From: Candidatus Nitrosopumilus sp.
GTDB taxonomy: Archaea; Thermoproteota; Nitrososphaeria; Nitrososphaerales; Nitrosopumilaceae
NCBI GenBank assembly: GCA_029862085.1
Contig: JAOTXZ010000011.1
Location: 1 to 37,075, forward strand
Direction: 5' to 3'
DNA length: 37,075 nucleotides
This document shows, piece by piece, positions 8,579-16,763 of this stretch; positions within the stretch are counted from its first letter, which is position 1, and each line of letters opens with the position of its first letter. The notes beneath the pieces were generated by a model. The model saw nothing but the letters and a program-made list of their open reading frames with translations, had not been told where the DNA came from and searched no databases. A program made the translations under genes and the position numbers.

Positions 8579-8601
8579 CGAGATAAACTAGAAAATGTTG
8601 C

Positions 8602-9189
8602 TTAATTAATGGTAGTCAAATTGGTGTAAAAAGCCGATTTTTTAACCAAATAAATTGTGCCAAATAAGGCAAAGAAAAAAATCAAAATTGAAAGAGTTCC
8701 AAATTCGGGTATAACGGTGGTTCCAACTATTTCTATATGCTCGGTATTCTCATGAATGAATACTCCAAATACATAGTCATTTGGAAATTTCATGAGATCG
8801 TAGCCAGTGTCGACTCCATCAACTAGTATTTGGTAATTCTCTTTTTCTGCGGAAATTACCTCAAAAGGTACCCTAACCCAAAAATCAGTTCTCTCAGGAA
8901 CCTCAATCATTGTAATTTCCAAAGACTTTCTCTCATTGTTTACAATTATTTCAGAAAGAGTAGGGTCTTGAAAATCGCTTCCCATTGCATCCAAACTCCC
9001 ATGATATCCATAATAGAGATCATATGAATTCCCATCAATTTCAAGAACAAATTTGTCAGATTCTAATTGAGAAATATCAAGATATTGGGCAAAGGCCTCC
9101 ACATCTAATACATGCTCTGCATCAGCTTTTGAAGTGGGAAGTAACATCAAGAAAAAAATAGGTACAAACAAGAATCTTTTGTCAATCAA
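8602..9189 (-). CDS. Secreted PEFG-CTERM surface protein
   Basis: A 195-residue protein of unknown activity with an N-terminal signal peptide (hydrophobic FLFVPIFFLMLLP followed by a likely cleavage after SKADA). Its C-terminus is tripartite: VIPEFG at about 159-164, a transmembrane stretch LSILIFFFALFGTIYLV and a basic KK. That is the PEFG-CTERM sorting signal known from Thaumarchaeota, inferred to be processed by an archaeosortase-like enzyme and used for surface anchoring. The body (about 25-155) is predicted beta-rich and shows no recognisable catalytic motif. The start is TTG at 9189. It lies 23 nt upstream of nadX, so the two could share a transcript although their roles appear unrelated. 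Confidence 0.8.
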   Translation of the reverse strand: MIDKRFLFVPIFFLMLLPTSKADAEHVLDVEAFAQYLDISQLESDKFVLEIDGNSYDLYYGYHGSLDAMGSDFQDPTLSEIIVNNERKSLEITMIEVPERTDFWVRVPFEVISAEKENYQILVDGVDTGYDLMKFPNDYVFGVFIHENTEHIEIVGTTVIPEFGTLSILIFFFALFGTIYLVKKSAFYTNLTTIN

Positions 9190-9292
9190 TTTATTTCATA
9201 ATTAAATTCCTTTGATCTAATATAATCAATACACGGATTCTCATGGTTGATTTTTGTGTCTGAATGTAATTTGACAAGTAGGATTTATCACC

Positions 9293-9304
9293 AATATATT
9301 TATG
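9293..9304 (+). promoter_or_regulatory. TATA box for the 9326 secreted-protein gene
   Basis: The run AATATATTTATG is centred about 29 bp before the ATG at 9326. The in-frame ATG at 9302 overlaps this box and would lie upstream of the expected transcription start, so it is unlikely to be used. Confidence 0.5.
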
Positions 9305-9325
9305 ATAAAAAAAGGAAGTAATTGT

Positions 9326-10345
9326 ATGAGTTTATCATCTAAAAGTACGGTAATTTTTGGATTTACATTATTTCTCCTATTCTCTTTGGCAATTCCGGTG
9401 GATGCAGAGGTTGAAGCACCAAAAAAACAATTAAAGAAAGGGATTCCAATTGAGGGCATTGTTTGTAAAACAGGTCTCGATCTGATAATTCGAAATAATG
9501 GAGCACCTGCTTGCGTAAAGCCAACTACTGCCGAAAGATTTCAAAGTTTAGGTTTGGCAGTTATTCCAATCAAGATTACCGATGTGGAAAACAAAACAGA
9601 GCAACCACAATTAGATGAAAAAACATCTGTTAAATTCAAAGATGCACAAAATGAAATTGAAAATATTCCTGCTTCGGGTGGATCATTTGTGAATTTCTAC
9701 ATTACAGATGATGATTTGAATATCGCACATACGGGAGTAGAAATAGTATCGACCATAGGTTTACTCGAATTTACAATTAATGGAATACCAGTTGAAGGTC
9801 CTGAAAGAATGATCGAAACAGGCCCTGATACTGGCGTATTTTTTGCAAAGTTGGAATTGCCGGATACAATTAACGGAAGGCCAATCAATCAAGAAGATAT
9901 TGTGGAGGTAAGATATATGGATGAATCAGATGCAGCAGGAGAACCACGAATTCTTGTAAAATCCATTCCCCTGCAGAAAACATATGCACAAATTCAAACG
10001 TCTTCAGACAAAACAAGAATAGGGCATGAGTTTACTGTGCGTCTTTACGAACCTGATGCAAATAGAGATTCTCAAGACGTTGATAGGATTCCAATAAACC
10101 AATTAGAATATCGAGGGGAGGGAGGGATCAGAATTACTCTAGCAAATCCAAGTTTTGATGCAAATTCAAGTTATCTTCTTGAAACCGGAGAAAACACGAA
10201 CATCTTTGAGGTTAAAATTAAAATTCCTCGCCTATTAGATGGAGAGGTTGTCCATATTGGGGATTGGTATGAGATTAGATACATCGATACTTCAACGCCC
10301 TCTGGAACTGATGAGAAAATTATCCTGAAAGGAAAAATTGGATAA
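9326..10345 (+). CDS. Secreted protein with two related beta-sandwich-like repeats
   Basis: A 339-residue exported protein. The N-terminus SKSTVIFGFTLFLLFSLAIPVDA is a signal peptide. A short segment, VCKTGLDLIIRNNGAPACVKP plus TTAERFQSLG, resembles a segment I recall from many thaumarchaeal secreted proteins, with two Cys probably disulfide-bonded. Two related domains follow: the first has YITDDDLN, ETGPDTGVFFAKLELP and VEVRYMDESD; the second has LYEPDANRD, ETGENTNIFEVKIKIP and YEIRYIDTS. The acidic turns could bind Ca2+. This arrangement resembles repeats in thaumarchaeal S-layer-type proteins, but no family name can be assigned firmly. The start at 9326 is chosen over 9302 because of the TATA box position. 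Confidence 0.8.
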   Translation: MSLSSKSTVIFGFTLFLLFSLAIPVDAEVEAPKKQLKKGIPIEGIVCKTGLDLIIRNNGAPACVKPTTAERFQSLGLAVIPIKITDVENKTEQPQLDEKTSVKFKDAQNEIENIPASGGSFVNFYITDDDLNIAHTGVEIVSTIGLLEFTINGIPVEGPERMIETGPDTGVFFAKLELPDTINGRPINQEDIVEVRYMDESDAAGEPRILVKSIPLQKTYAQIQTSSDKTRIGHEFTVRLYEPDANRDSQDVDRIPINQLEYRGEGGIRITLANPSFDANSSYLLETGENTNIFEVKIKIPRLLDGEVVHIGDWYEIRYIDTSTPSGTDEKIILKGKIG

Positions 10346-10387
10346 CCATTATTTTTTATAAACCATTTAGAGACAAAAATATAGTGG

Positions 10388-10594
10388 TTGTTTTTCGTGT
10401 TAATATTGGAAGTTGGGAATTTATTCTTAGGAATAGGGCTTGTAGCCATGGGGATAATCATCGTGTTTGTAGGACATTACTTTAGGAAAAAAATCGGGGT
10501 ATTTCATATATTGATTTACTTTATGGCATCCTTTGTGTTATTGACAGGAGTCTTGTTACTTTTTGTGTATGACAGACCTCCCATTTTTTTCTGA
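10388..10594 (+). CDS. Small two-helix membrane protein, unknown
   Basis: A 68-residue ORF from TTG at 10388, 42 nt after the upstream secreted-protein gene. It has two clear transmembrane stretches, LGIGLVAMGIIIVFVGHY and ILIYFMASFVLLTGVLLLFVY, joined by a short basic loop (FRKKIG). There is no recognised family. A GTG at 10397 could be the real start. The membrane-like composition and position suggest a genuine small gene, but no homology can be shown from sequence alone. Confidence 0.5.
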   Translation: MFFVLILEVGNLFLGIGLVAMGIIIVFVGHYFRKKIGVFHILIYFMASFVLLTGVLLLFVYDRPPIFF

Positions 10595-10736
10595 AAAAAC
10601 TTCTACTTTATCAAAAATTTTTCTGCGTGTCCCTAGTCTTTGAATCTTTTTGAGTCATAGATATTTTCTCTTGTTGAAAGTTAAAAATAAAAAAACTCCC
10701 TAAATTATCATTGATTATAATAAATAACTTGGGTGA

Positions 10737-10991
10737 TTAAGCGTTTTTCTTTGCGTTGACTACTGCTCTTGCAACTAAAATCGTTAGAATAACTGCTGCA
10801 ACGGTTACTACTATTGCATAAATTAGCAATGGACCAATAGCTTCGGCAGTTCCAAAGATTTCTTTGAAAATTGCCTTGATTGCCTCATTCCATGCCAGAG
10901 CTGCCACTAGACCAAACGCTGCAGTTATTAGAGCTGCAATTTTGTCAAGAGCTATTACCTTTAGTGGTTCCTCTTTAACTTCGTCTGCCAT
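10737..10991 (-). CDS. DUF5654-family small membrane protein
   Basis: An 84-residue protein with an acidic N-terminus (MADEVKEEPL) and two transmembrane helices: ALITAAFGLVAALAWNEAIK and IGPLLIYAIVVTVAAVILTI. The AAFGLVAALAWNEAI signature matches the DUF5654 family, common in archaea and of unknown function. The ATG at 10991 gives normal family length. It stands alone, with about 140 nt of AT-rich spacer on the 3' side (10595-10736, nothing evident) and a divergent promoter region shared with nurA upstream (10992-11176). Confidence 0.85.
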   Translation of the reverse strand: MADEVKEEPLKVIALDKIAALITAAFGLVAALAWNEAIKAIFKEIFGTAEAIGPLLIYAIVVTVAAVILTILVARAVVNAKKNA

Positions 10992-11176
10992 TGTAAATTC
11001 TTACCCTAATTATCAATATTAAAGCATTTTTAAAAATAGGATAACCTAATGTATTAATTTATGAAAAAATAGGCTCAAAAATAAAATCCCCTATGTGGGG
11101 AATTTAAAAAATCAGAATTCATTTGTCAACATTTAGTATAACCTAAAGATTTTATTCAAAAAAACTAACCATTTTT

Positions 11177-12013
11177 GTGCTCAATACTGTCTACAAAGAC
11201 GCAATAATGAATAGAGAAAAAATACTCTCTGTTCTAAAAGGACCAAAATTTGAGCAAATCCTCCAAAAAGCCAGAGAAAATTGGATAGAATACCAGCCTG
11301 CAAAACACGAATCTGTGATTGCTGGAATTGATTCCAGTTTTAATAATACAAAATTTCAGGGAATAGAACTTTGGGCAACGACTGCAGTTTCTGTAAAATC
11401 TGACGGGGAGATACTAGCAGATTTACATGATTCTGGTCTGGGTTCGGATATTGATATTTCAAGAATTGCAAGCAAAATGGAGATAGAGGCATGTGAAAAA
11501 ACCATAGAGGGAGTAGATTTAGTTTTAATGGATGGATCTCTTCATTCTCAATTTATGACTAGACAATCAACTTTAGATTCTTTGGTGGTTAAGACGATGA
11601 AAAAGAAAAACAACGTGATATTCATAGCAAAAACTTCGAATACAAAAAAACAGTTTGAAAATTTGGGATCACTGGCTGGAGATATTTTTTATTACAATCA
11701 CATAACAAATTCTCCTGGATTCTCAAAATTATTTGTAGAAAAAAAGTATGGTTCTGACAAGACAATTGCATCTACCTTTGTGAGATTAAGTGAGTCTACA
11801 CCAATTATCAAATTGGAATTTTTGGGAGAGGATCACCCCGAAAATGAAATAAAATCCGTATTGAACAAATTATATAAAAATAGTGTTGGAGGGTATCCGT
11901 ATGCGCTTAAACTTGCTCACAATAACTGTAAAATATCCGACAAGGAACTTGCAAAGATGGTAAGCCTTTTGGGGTTAAGTAATGAAATTGGATCACGGGA
12001 GGTTCTAGGATGA
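11177..12013 (+). CDS. nurA: NurA-domain 5'-3' nuclease
   Basis: A 278-residue NurA nuclease, which works with the HerA translocase in resecting DNA double-strand-break ends. Visible metal-binding motifs: VIAGIDSSFN near residue 50 (first Asp) and LVLMDGSLHS near residue 117 (second Asp), followed by FIAKTS and a C-terminal GYPYALKLAHNNCKIS, where the family has its late conserved His/Asn. The listed start is GTG at 11177; a TATA-like GATTTTATTC lies about 24 bp upstream. An internal ATG at 11207 (MNREKI) is an alternative. Its stop overlaps the herA start by 4 nt (ATGA), so translation is coupled in a four-gene repair operon. Confidence 0.92.
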   Translation: MLNTVYKDAIMNREKILSVLKGPKFEQILQKARENWIEYQPAKHESVIAGIDSSFNNTKFQGIELWATTAVSVKSDGEILADLHDSGLGSDIDISRIASKMEIEACEKTIEGVDLVLMDGSLHSQFMTRQSTLDSLVVKTMKKKNNVIFIAKTSNTKKQFENLGSLAGDIFYYNHITNSPGFSKLFVEKKYGSDKTIASTFVRLSESTPIIKLEFLGEDHPENEIKSVLNKLYKNSVGGYPYALKLAHNNCKISDKELAKMVSLLGLSNEIGSREVLG

Positions 12014-13542
12014 GCTTAGGTTATGTTATTGGAGAATCAAAACCAACTTTTGTAACTGCCCTTACCTCAAGACCTCTTTCCGTTGGAGAATATGTAATAA
12101 TTGATACTGAAGAAGGAAGAATACTAGGTTTGGTTGAAAAATCCAAAATATCAAGTGCAGCATTTACAGATGTTAGAAATTATGACGAGGCAGCAGAAAG
12201 TATTGAAATTGCAGAAATTAACAAAAGAGACAAGACCTTTACTTCAAACATTGGAATTTTAGGATTTTTAGATAATTTGCAAAAGGGTCAATCAATTATT
12301 CCCGCCATTCCCCCAATCCCAGGCACGGAAATAGCCCAACCCGAAAAACACGAATTGGAAAAGATTTTCAGTTCCTCCAAGGAAGGTTGGATAAAAATTG
12401 GAAATCTGTTAAGGAATAAAACAATTGAAGCCAAAGTCAACTTGGATAAGATAGTCTCTAGGCATTTAGGAATTTTAGCAATGACGGGGATGGGAAAAAG
12501 TAATCTTGTTTCTTTAATTACAAAACAAATTGGAAAACTAAAGGGAACTGTAATCATTTTTGATTATCATAATGACTATACTACACTAAATATTCCTAGA
12601 ATCAATGTAGTGGATGCAAAAATTAATCCACGATTGTTAGATGCAGACCAGTTATCAGAAGTATTAGAAATAAGGGATGGTGCAAATGTACAGCAAAGAG
12701 TTTTACGAATGGCTTTTACCAAAAGTGTTAAAGAATCAAAGGAATTTTGGAATAAATTAGAAAATGAATTAGAATTTATCGTAAACGCTGAGGATAAAAA
12801 ATTAAAAGAAATAAGAACATCAGCCTATCGTGTGCAGGATATTGTAGAAGAAGCACAAAAAAGATTTGAAGATATTTTAGATCCTGACATGGGAGATCCC
12901 GTGAGTTTCATAAAAGAAGGGAAAACAAATGTTCTAAACATTTCAGAACTGTCAGAAAAACAGGCCAACGTAGCAGTTGCATTTTATTTACAGCAGTTAT
13001 TAAAAGATAGGAAAGATGCAAGCATTGCAAAACATGGGAGATCAAAAAGAGAACGAAACTACAAGTTTCATTCACCAATTTTTGTAATTATAGAGGAAGC
13101 CCATGTGTTTATTCCAAAAGATCACGATACCAGTGCGAAGTATTGGGCAGCTAAAATTGCAAGGGAAGGAAGAAAGTTTGGATTAGGTCTTGGAATTGTT
13201 TCTCAAAGGCCTAGAAGTGTAGACCTTAATGTTCTCAGCCAAATGGGCTCTTTTGCCATAATGAAGATAATTCAAGAGGACGACCAACGTCAAATAGCCT
13301 CAGCTACAGAATCGACCAGTCGTGAATTGATTTCTCAATTAACCTCATTGAATGTAGGAGACGCTATACTTGTAGGCCAATGGGCAAACCTTCCATCCTT
13401 GGTTCATGTCGATGAGGTCAAAGAGAAGATCATGGGTTCTGATCAAAGTGCTGTAAATGCATGGGCAAATGCTGAAAAGATGAATGAGATTGCTGCAGAG
13501 TCCACACAAGGATTGGTTCAAAAAGATTTGTTGTTAGATTAA
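12010..13542 (+). CDS. herA: HerA hexameric DNA translocase/helicase
   Basis: A 510-residue HerA/FtsK-superfamily ATPase that forms a hexameric pump driving NurA during end resection. The N-terminal HAS beta-barrel spans about residues 1-130 (VGEYVIIDTEEGRILGLVE). Walker A GMGKSN is at about 160-165 (LAMTGMGKSNL), Walker B FVIIEEAHVF at about 357-367, and a likely arginine-finger/sensor region at KIAREGRKFGLGLGIVSQRP. The C-terminal part ISQLTSLNVGDAILVGQW is typical of HerA. It overlaps nurA by 4 nt and abuts mre11 with no spacer. Length is normal for the archaeal family. Confidence 0.95.
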   Translation: MSLGYVIGESKPTFVTALTSRPLSVGEYVIIDTEEGRILGLVEKSKISSAAFTDVRNYDEAAESIEIAEINKRDKTFTSNIGILGFLDNLQKGQSIIPAIPPIPGTEIAQPEKHELEKIFSSSKEGWIKIGNLLRNKTIEAKVNLDKIVSRHLGILAMTGMGKSNLVSLITKQIGKLKGTVIIFDYHNDYTTLNIPRINVVDAKINPRLLDADQLSEVLEIRDGANVQQRVLRMAFTKSVKESKEFWNKLENELEFIVNAEDKKLKEIRTSAYRVQDIVEEAQKRFEDILDPDMGDPVSFIKEGKTNVLNISELSEKQANVAVAFYLQQLLKDRKDASIAKHGRSKRERNYKFHSPIFVIIEEAHVFIPKDHDTSAKYWAAKIAREGRKFGLGLGIVSQRPRSVDLNVLSQMGSFAIMKIIQEDDQRQIASATESTSRELISQLTSLNVGDAILVGQWANLPSLVHVDEVKEKIMGSDQSAVNAWANAEKMNEIAAESTQGLVQKDLLLD

Positions 13543-14685
13543 ATGATATTTTCACATATTTCAGACACACATTTGGGATTAGTACAATATGCATCAGAAG
13601 AGCGAGAACAAGATGTTTATCAAGCTTTCAATGAAGCAATAGATACAACAATTAAGGATCATGTAGATTTTGTGATATTTGCAGGAGATATTTTTCATGT
13701 CCCTAATCCCAGTGGGACTGCGATTGTTCAAATGGCAAATGGCCTAAAAAGATTAAAACAAAACAACATTGACTCATTTTTTATTTTAGGAGAACACGAC
13801 ATTAGTAGGGTTCGTACTACTCCTATCCCTTATGTTTATCACAACTTAGAATTTTCAAGATACATTGGACAGGGAAAACCTATCGAATACAAAGGAATAC
13901 TCTTGGCAGGTTTTGATAAAATTAGAAAAGCTGAGATTTCAAAGTTTGAAGAAAAATTTATGGCAGTTGATAAATTAGCTAAAGAGCATTATGGACATAA
14001 AATTTTAGTACTTCACCAAGGAATTACTGAATTTAACAAGTTTGCAGGAGAATTACAATCTACTGATCTTCCAAAAAATTTTTCATATTATGCATTGGGA
14101 CATCTTCATGACACAGACATTAAAAATTTTAATCATCTTTCAGGTCCTGTGGCATATCCAGGATCCATTGAACTCACAACAAGTGAGGGAATCCAAGAAA
14201 GTAAAAAAGGATTCTTTGAGGTAGATATTTCAGAAAAAGAGGCAACTCCAAATTGGATTGAACTGAACACTAGACCACAATTTTCATTCAAAACAAACTA
14301 TGAAGAATTGGGAGAATTGGTAAATGAGATTTCAGAAAAAATATCAGATTTAGAACGAAAACCAATTGTTGAGATAAAAATTCAAGGAGAAAATATAGAA
14401 ACTGACCATATTCAGGCACAGATTAGTCGGCTTCAGGCACAAACATTGAGATGTTTTTGGAGAATTATATCCAAGGAAGTTTTGGATTCATCTGTATTTC
14501 TTGATAGACCAAATGTGATTGACGATGAGATGTTTAGATTATCAGTAAATGCATTAGGATCTGAACAAATTGCAAACTTCGCTATTAGGGAGATCCTCCC
14601 ACCGTTGGCATTAACACAAATCAAAGAGGCAACACAGATTGTTTTAGAAAGTTTTGAAAAATTCAAAGAGGAAAAAAAGAAATGA
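13543..14685 (+). CDS. mre11: Mre11 DNA repair nuclease
   Basis: A 380-residue Mre11, the Mn-dependent nuclease of the Mre11-Rad50 complex. Phosphoesterase motifs: SDTHLG (D8, H10), FAGDIFH (D49), LGEHD (E84, H85), VLHQG (H158) and ALGHLHD (H187, H189). Residues 8, 10, 49, 84 and 85 match Pyrococcus furiosus numbering. However, position 84, a metal-coordinating Asn in the usual GNHD motif, is Glu here. All His ligands are intact, so activity is likely though metal geometry could differ. The C-terminal part (about 270-380) is the cap and the Rad50-binding helices. It starts directly after the herA stop and its last 4 nt overlap the rad50 start. Confidence 0.94.
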   Translation: MIFSHISDTHLGLVQYASEEREQDVYQAFNEAIDTTIKDHVDFVIFAGDIFHVPNPSGTAIVQMANGLKRLKQNNIDSFFILGEHDISRVRTTPIPYVYHNLEFSRYIGQGKPIEYKGILLAGFDKIRKAEISKFEEKFMAVDKLAKEHYGHKILVLHQGITEFNKFAGELQSTDLPKNFSYYALGHLHDTDIKNFNHLSGPVAYPGSIELTTSEGIQESKKGFFEVDISEKEATPNWIELNTRPQFSFKTNYEELGELVNEISEKISDLERKPIVEIKIQGENIETDHIQAQISRLQAQTLRCFWRIISKEVLDSSVFLDRPNVIDDEMFRLSVNALGSEQIANFAIREILPPLALTQIKEATQIVLESFEKFKEEKKK

Positions 14686-16760
14686 TTACCTCAATTGAAC
14701 TAGGGGATTTTTTATCACATTCTGAAACAAAATTAGACTTTGAAAATGGAGTAACTGTGTTTGTGGGAACTAATGGAGCTGGTAAATCCAGCATAATAGA
14801 CGCTCTAACTTTTGCTTTATTTGGTCACCATACAAGAAAATCAAATAAAGGTTTGATAAAGCGGGGGACAATACAAGGATTTTCAAAAGTTGAATTTTCA
14901 ATTAATGGAAAACAGTATCAAGCGGTTAGAAAAATAGATAGTAAAGGAGGATTAGCAGCAAAGTTTTCTGAAAAAGTCGATGATGGAATTGTAGAAATTG
15001 CAGCAGGAGAAAGAAAACAGTTTGGAGAGTCAATGACACATGAAATTGAAAAAATTATTGGTTTGGATTTTGAAAAATTAAAAATTGCATCTATAGTTCA
15101 ACAAGGAGAACTAAATTCAATAATTAAATCCAAACCAAAGGAATTCAAAGAATTACTAAATGCGGTAATTGGTATTGATAAGCTCGATGTTGCTTCCAAT
15201 TCAATGAAAGAAGTTACTAAAGATTTTCGGAAAAAAATTAGAGATAAGGTAGGATATGATGATACCCATACAGATATTCTGCAGCGAGACTTGGAAAAAA
15301 ATCAACATGAACTTCAAGAGACTAAACCAAAAAAAGAAAATCTACAAAATAGCCAGAAAAAATTACAACAGGAACTCACAAACTTACGTCAAAAAGTAGA
15401 AGAAGAAACACCAAAAATTGATAAAATAAAACAATTAGAATTAAGAAAACAAGAGCTGCAATCTTACGCAAGGGAAGCTATTAGAGAAATTCAGCAAGAA
15501 ATTGCTCAAAATGAGCGTAAAATACAAGATTGTGAAGGCTGTTTTCAAAATGTGGAATTGAAAACCAGTTTAGAATCAAAAAGTGAGAAAGTAGATTCTG
15601 CATTGGAAGGGGTCCAAAAAAAAATCCAAGAATTGTCTAATAAGGCAGCATCCCTTAAAGAAAAACTTGTGCTTGCGGCCACACTTCAGTTACATGATAA
15701 CAAATGTCCTGTTTGTGATTCAGAGGTTGAAAAACTCAATCCATTGTTTCAAGAAGAACATCTAAAGGAGGAACTTGTTGTAATACAGAAACAGATAGTT
15801 GCTTCTAAAAATGAACAGGAAATGTACACCAACAAAAGATTAGAGTTTGTAAGGAAATTACAAAATGCAAGAGATGCAGAAGCACTATTGAAAGCTCATT
15901 CAATCACAAATGAAGCGGAGTTAAAAAAAATCAAGGAAGAGTTAGAAATTAAAAAAATAAACGTACAGAAAATTCCTTTCTCCTCAAATGGTAATCTTTT
16001 AGAAATTTCTCAGATTGATTCACATGCTAAAACTATTTTTGAAAATATATCCAAATTGGAAGGAGAAGTCAAAGGATTTGAGGAAAATAAATTCAGGAAA
16101 CTTAAAAATTCTATAAATGAAAAACAAACCCAACTTTCGGAAATTGATCAGCAGTTAGGAGCGGTGATGGAAAAAATTTCAAAAAATGAAACACAAATAA
16201 AAACAATCCAAAAAGCAATAATCGAATTAAAAACTGTAAAAGAATACATGGTTCAATTAGATTCTATCCAATCAAATGTATTCAGCAGAGACGGCTCTGT
16301 TGCAACCAGCTTAAGATCATGGGCCCTAAATACCATCTCAATTAAAGCCTCAGAATACCTTACCCTTCTTAATACGAAAATTCAAAGAATACAACTTTCA
16401 GAAAAGTTAAGGGATATCACTATTACATGCTATTCCAAAAAGGAGACTCTAGATTTAGAATCCCTGAGTGGAGGTGAACAAGTGAGTGTTGCTCTGGCTT
16501 TGAGACTAGGTATGGCTAAACTTTTAGGTTCATCAAATCTTAACTTAATGGTACTTGATGAACCTACAACTCATCTTGATGCTGAAAGAAAAAAATCATT
16601 GGTAGAAGTTTTGTCACAACTATCAAATATTTCAAATTCCGAGATGCCAATGCAATTCATTATAATTACTCATGATGCAGAAATTTTTGAAGATTCTTCT
16701 GTTGAAAAAATTTACAGATTTGAATCAACTGAACAAGGAAGTAAGGTTACAGCTCTTTAG
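14682..16760 (+). CDS. rad50: Rad50 SMC-like ATPase
   Basis: A 692-residue Rad50, the ATP-driven DNA-tethering partner of Mre11. Walker A GTNGAGKSS is at residues 29-37 and the Q-loop IVQQGELNS follows near residue 140. Two long coiled-coil arms flank a zinc-hook CPVC at about 342-345. ABC signature LSGGEQ is near 595-600 and Walker B LMVLDEPTTHLD near 620-632. The hook is close to the centre of the chain, as expected. The arms are short: archaeal Rad50 proteins are commonly near 850-900 residues. It overlaps mre11 by 4 nt and ends 3 nt before the convergent cupredoxin gene. Confidence 0.96.
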   Translation: MITSIELGDFLSHSETKLDFENGVTVFVGTNGAGKSSIIDALTFALFGHHTRKSNKGLIKRGTIQGFSKVEFSINGKQYQAVRKIDSKGGLAAKFSEKVDDGIVEIAAGERKQFGESMTHEIEKIIGLDFEKLKIASIVQQGELNSIIKSKPKEFKELLNAVIGIDKLDVASNSMKEVTKDFRKKIRDKVGYDDTHTDILQRDLEKNQHELQETKPKKENLQNSQKKLQQELTNLRQKVEEETPKIDKIKQLELRKQELQSYAREAIREIQQEIAQNERKIQDCEGCFQNVELKTSLESKSEKVDSALEGVQKKIQELSNKAASLKEKLVLAATLQLHDNKCPVCDSEVEKLNPLFQEEHLKEELVVIQKQIVASKNEQEMYTNKRLEFVRKLQNARDAEALLKAHSITNEAELKKIKEELEIKKINVQKIPFSSNGNLLEISQIDSHAKTIFENISKLEGEVKGFEENKFRKLKNSINEKQTQLSEIDQQLGAVMEKISKNETQIKTIQKAIIELKTVKEYMVQLDSIQSNVFSRDGSVATSLRSWALNTISIKASEYLTLLNTKIQRIQLSEKLRDITITCYSKKETLDLESLSGGEQVSVALALRLGMAKLLGSSNLNLMVLDEPTTHLDAERKKSLVEVLSQLSNISNSEMPMQFIIITHDAEIFEDSSVEKIYRFESTEQGSKVTAL

Positions 16761-16763
16761 AGT

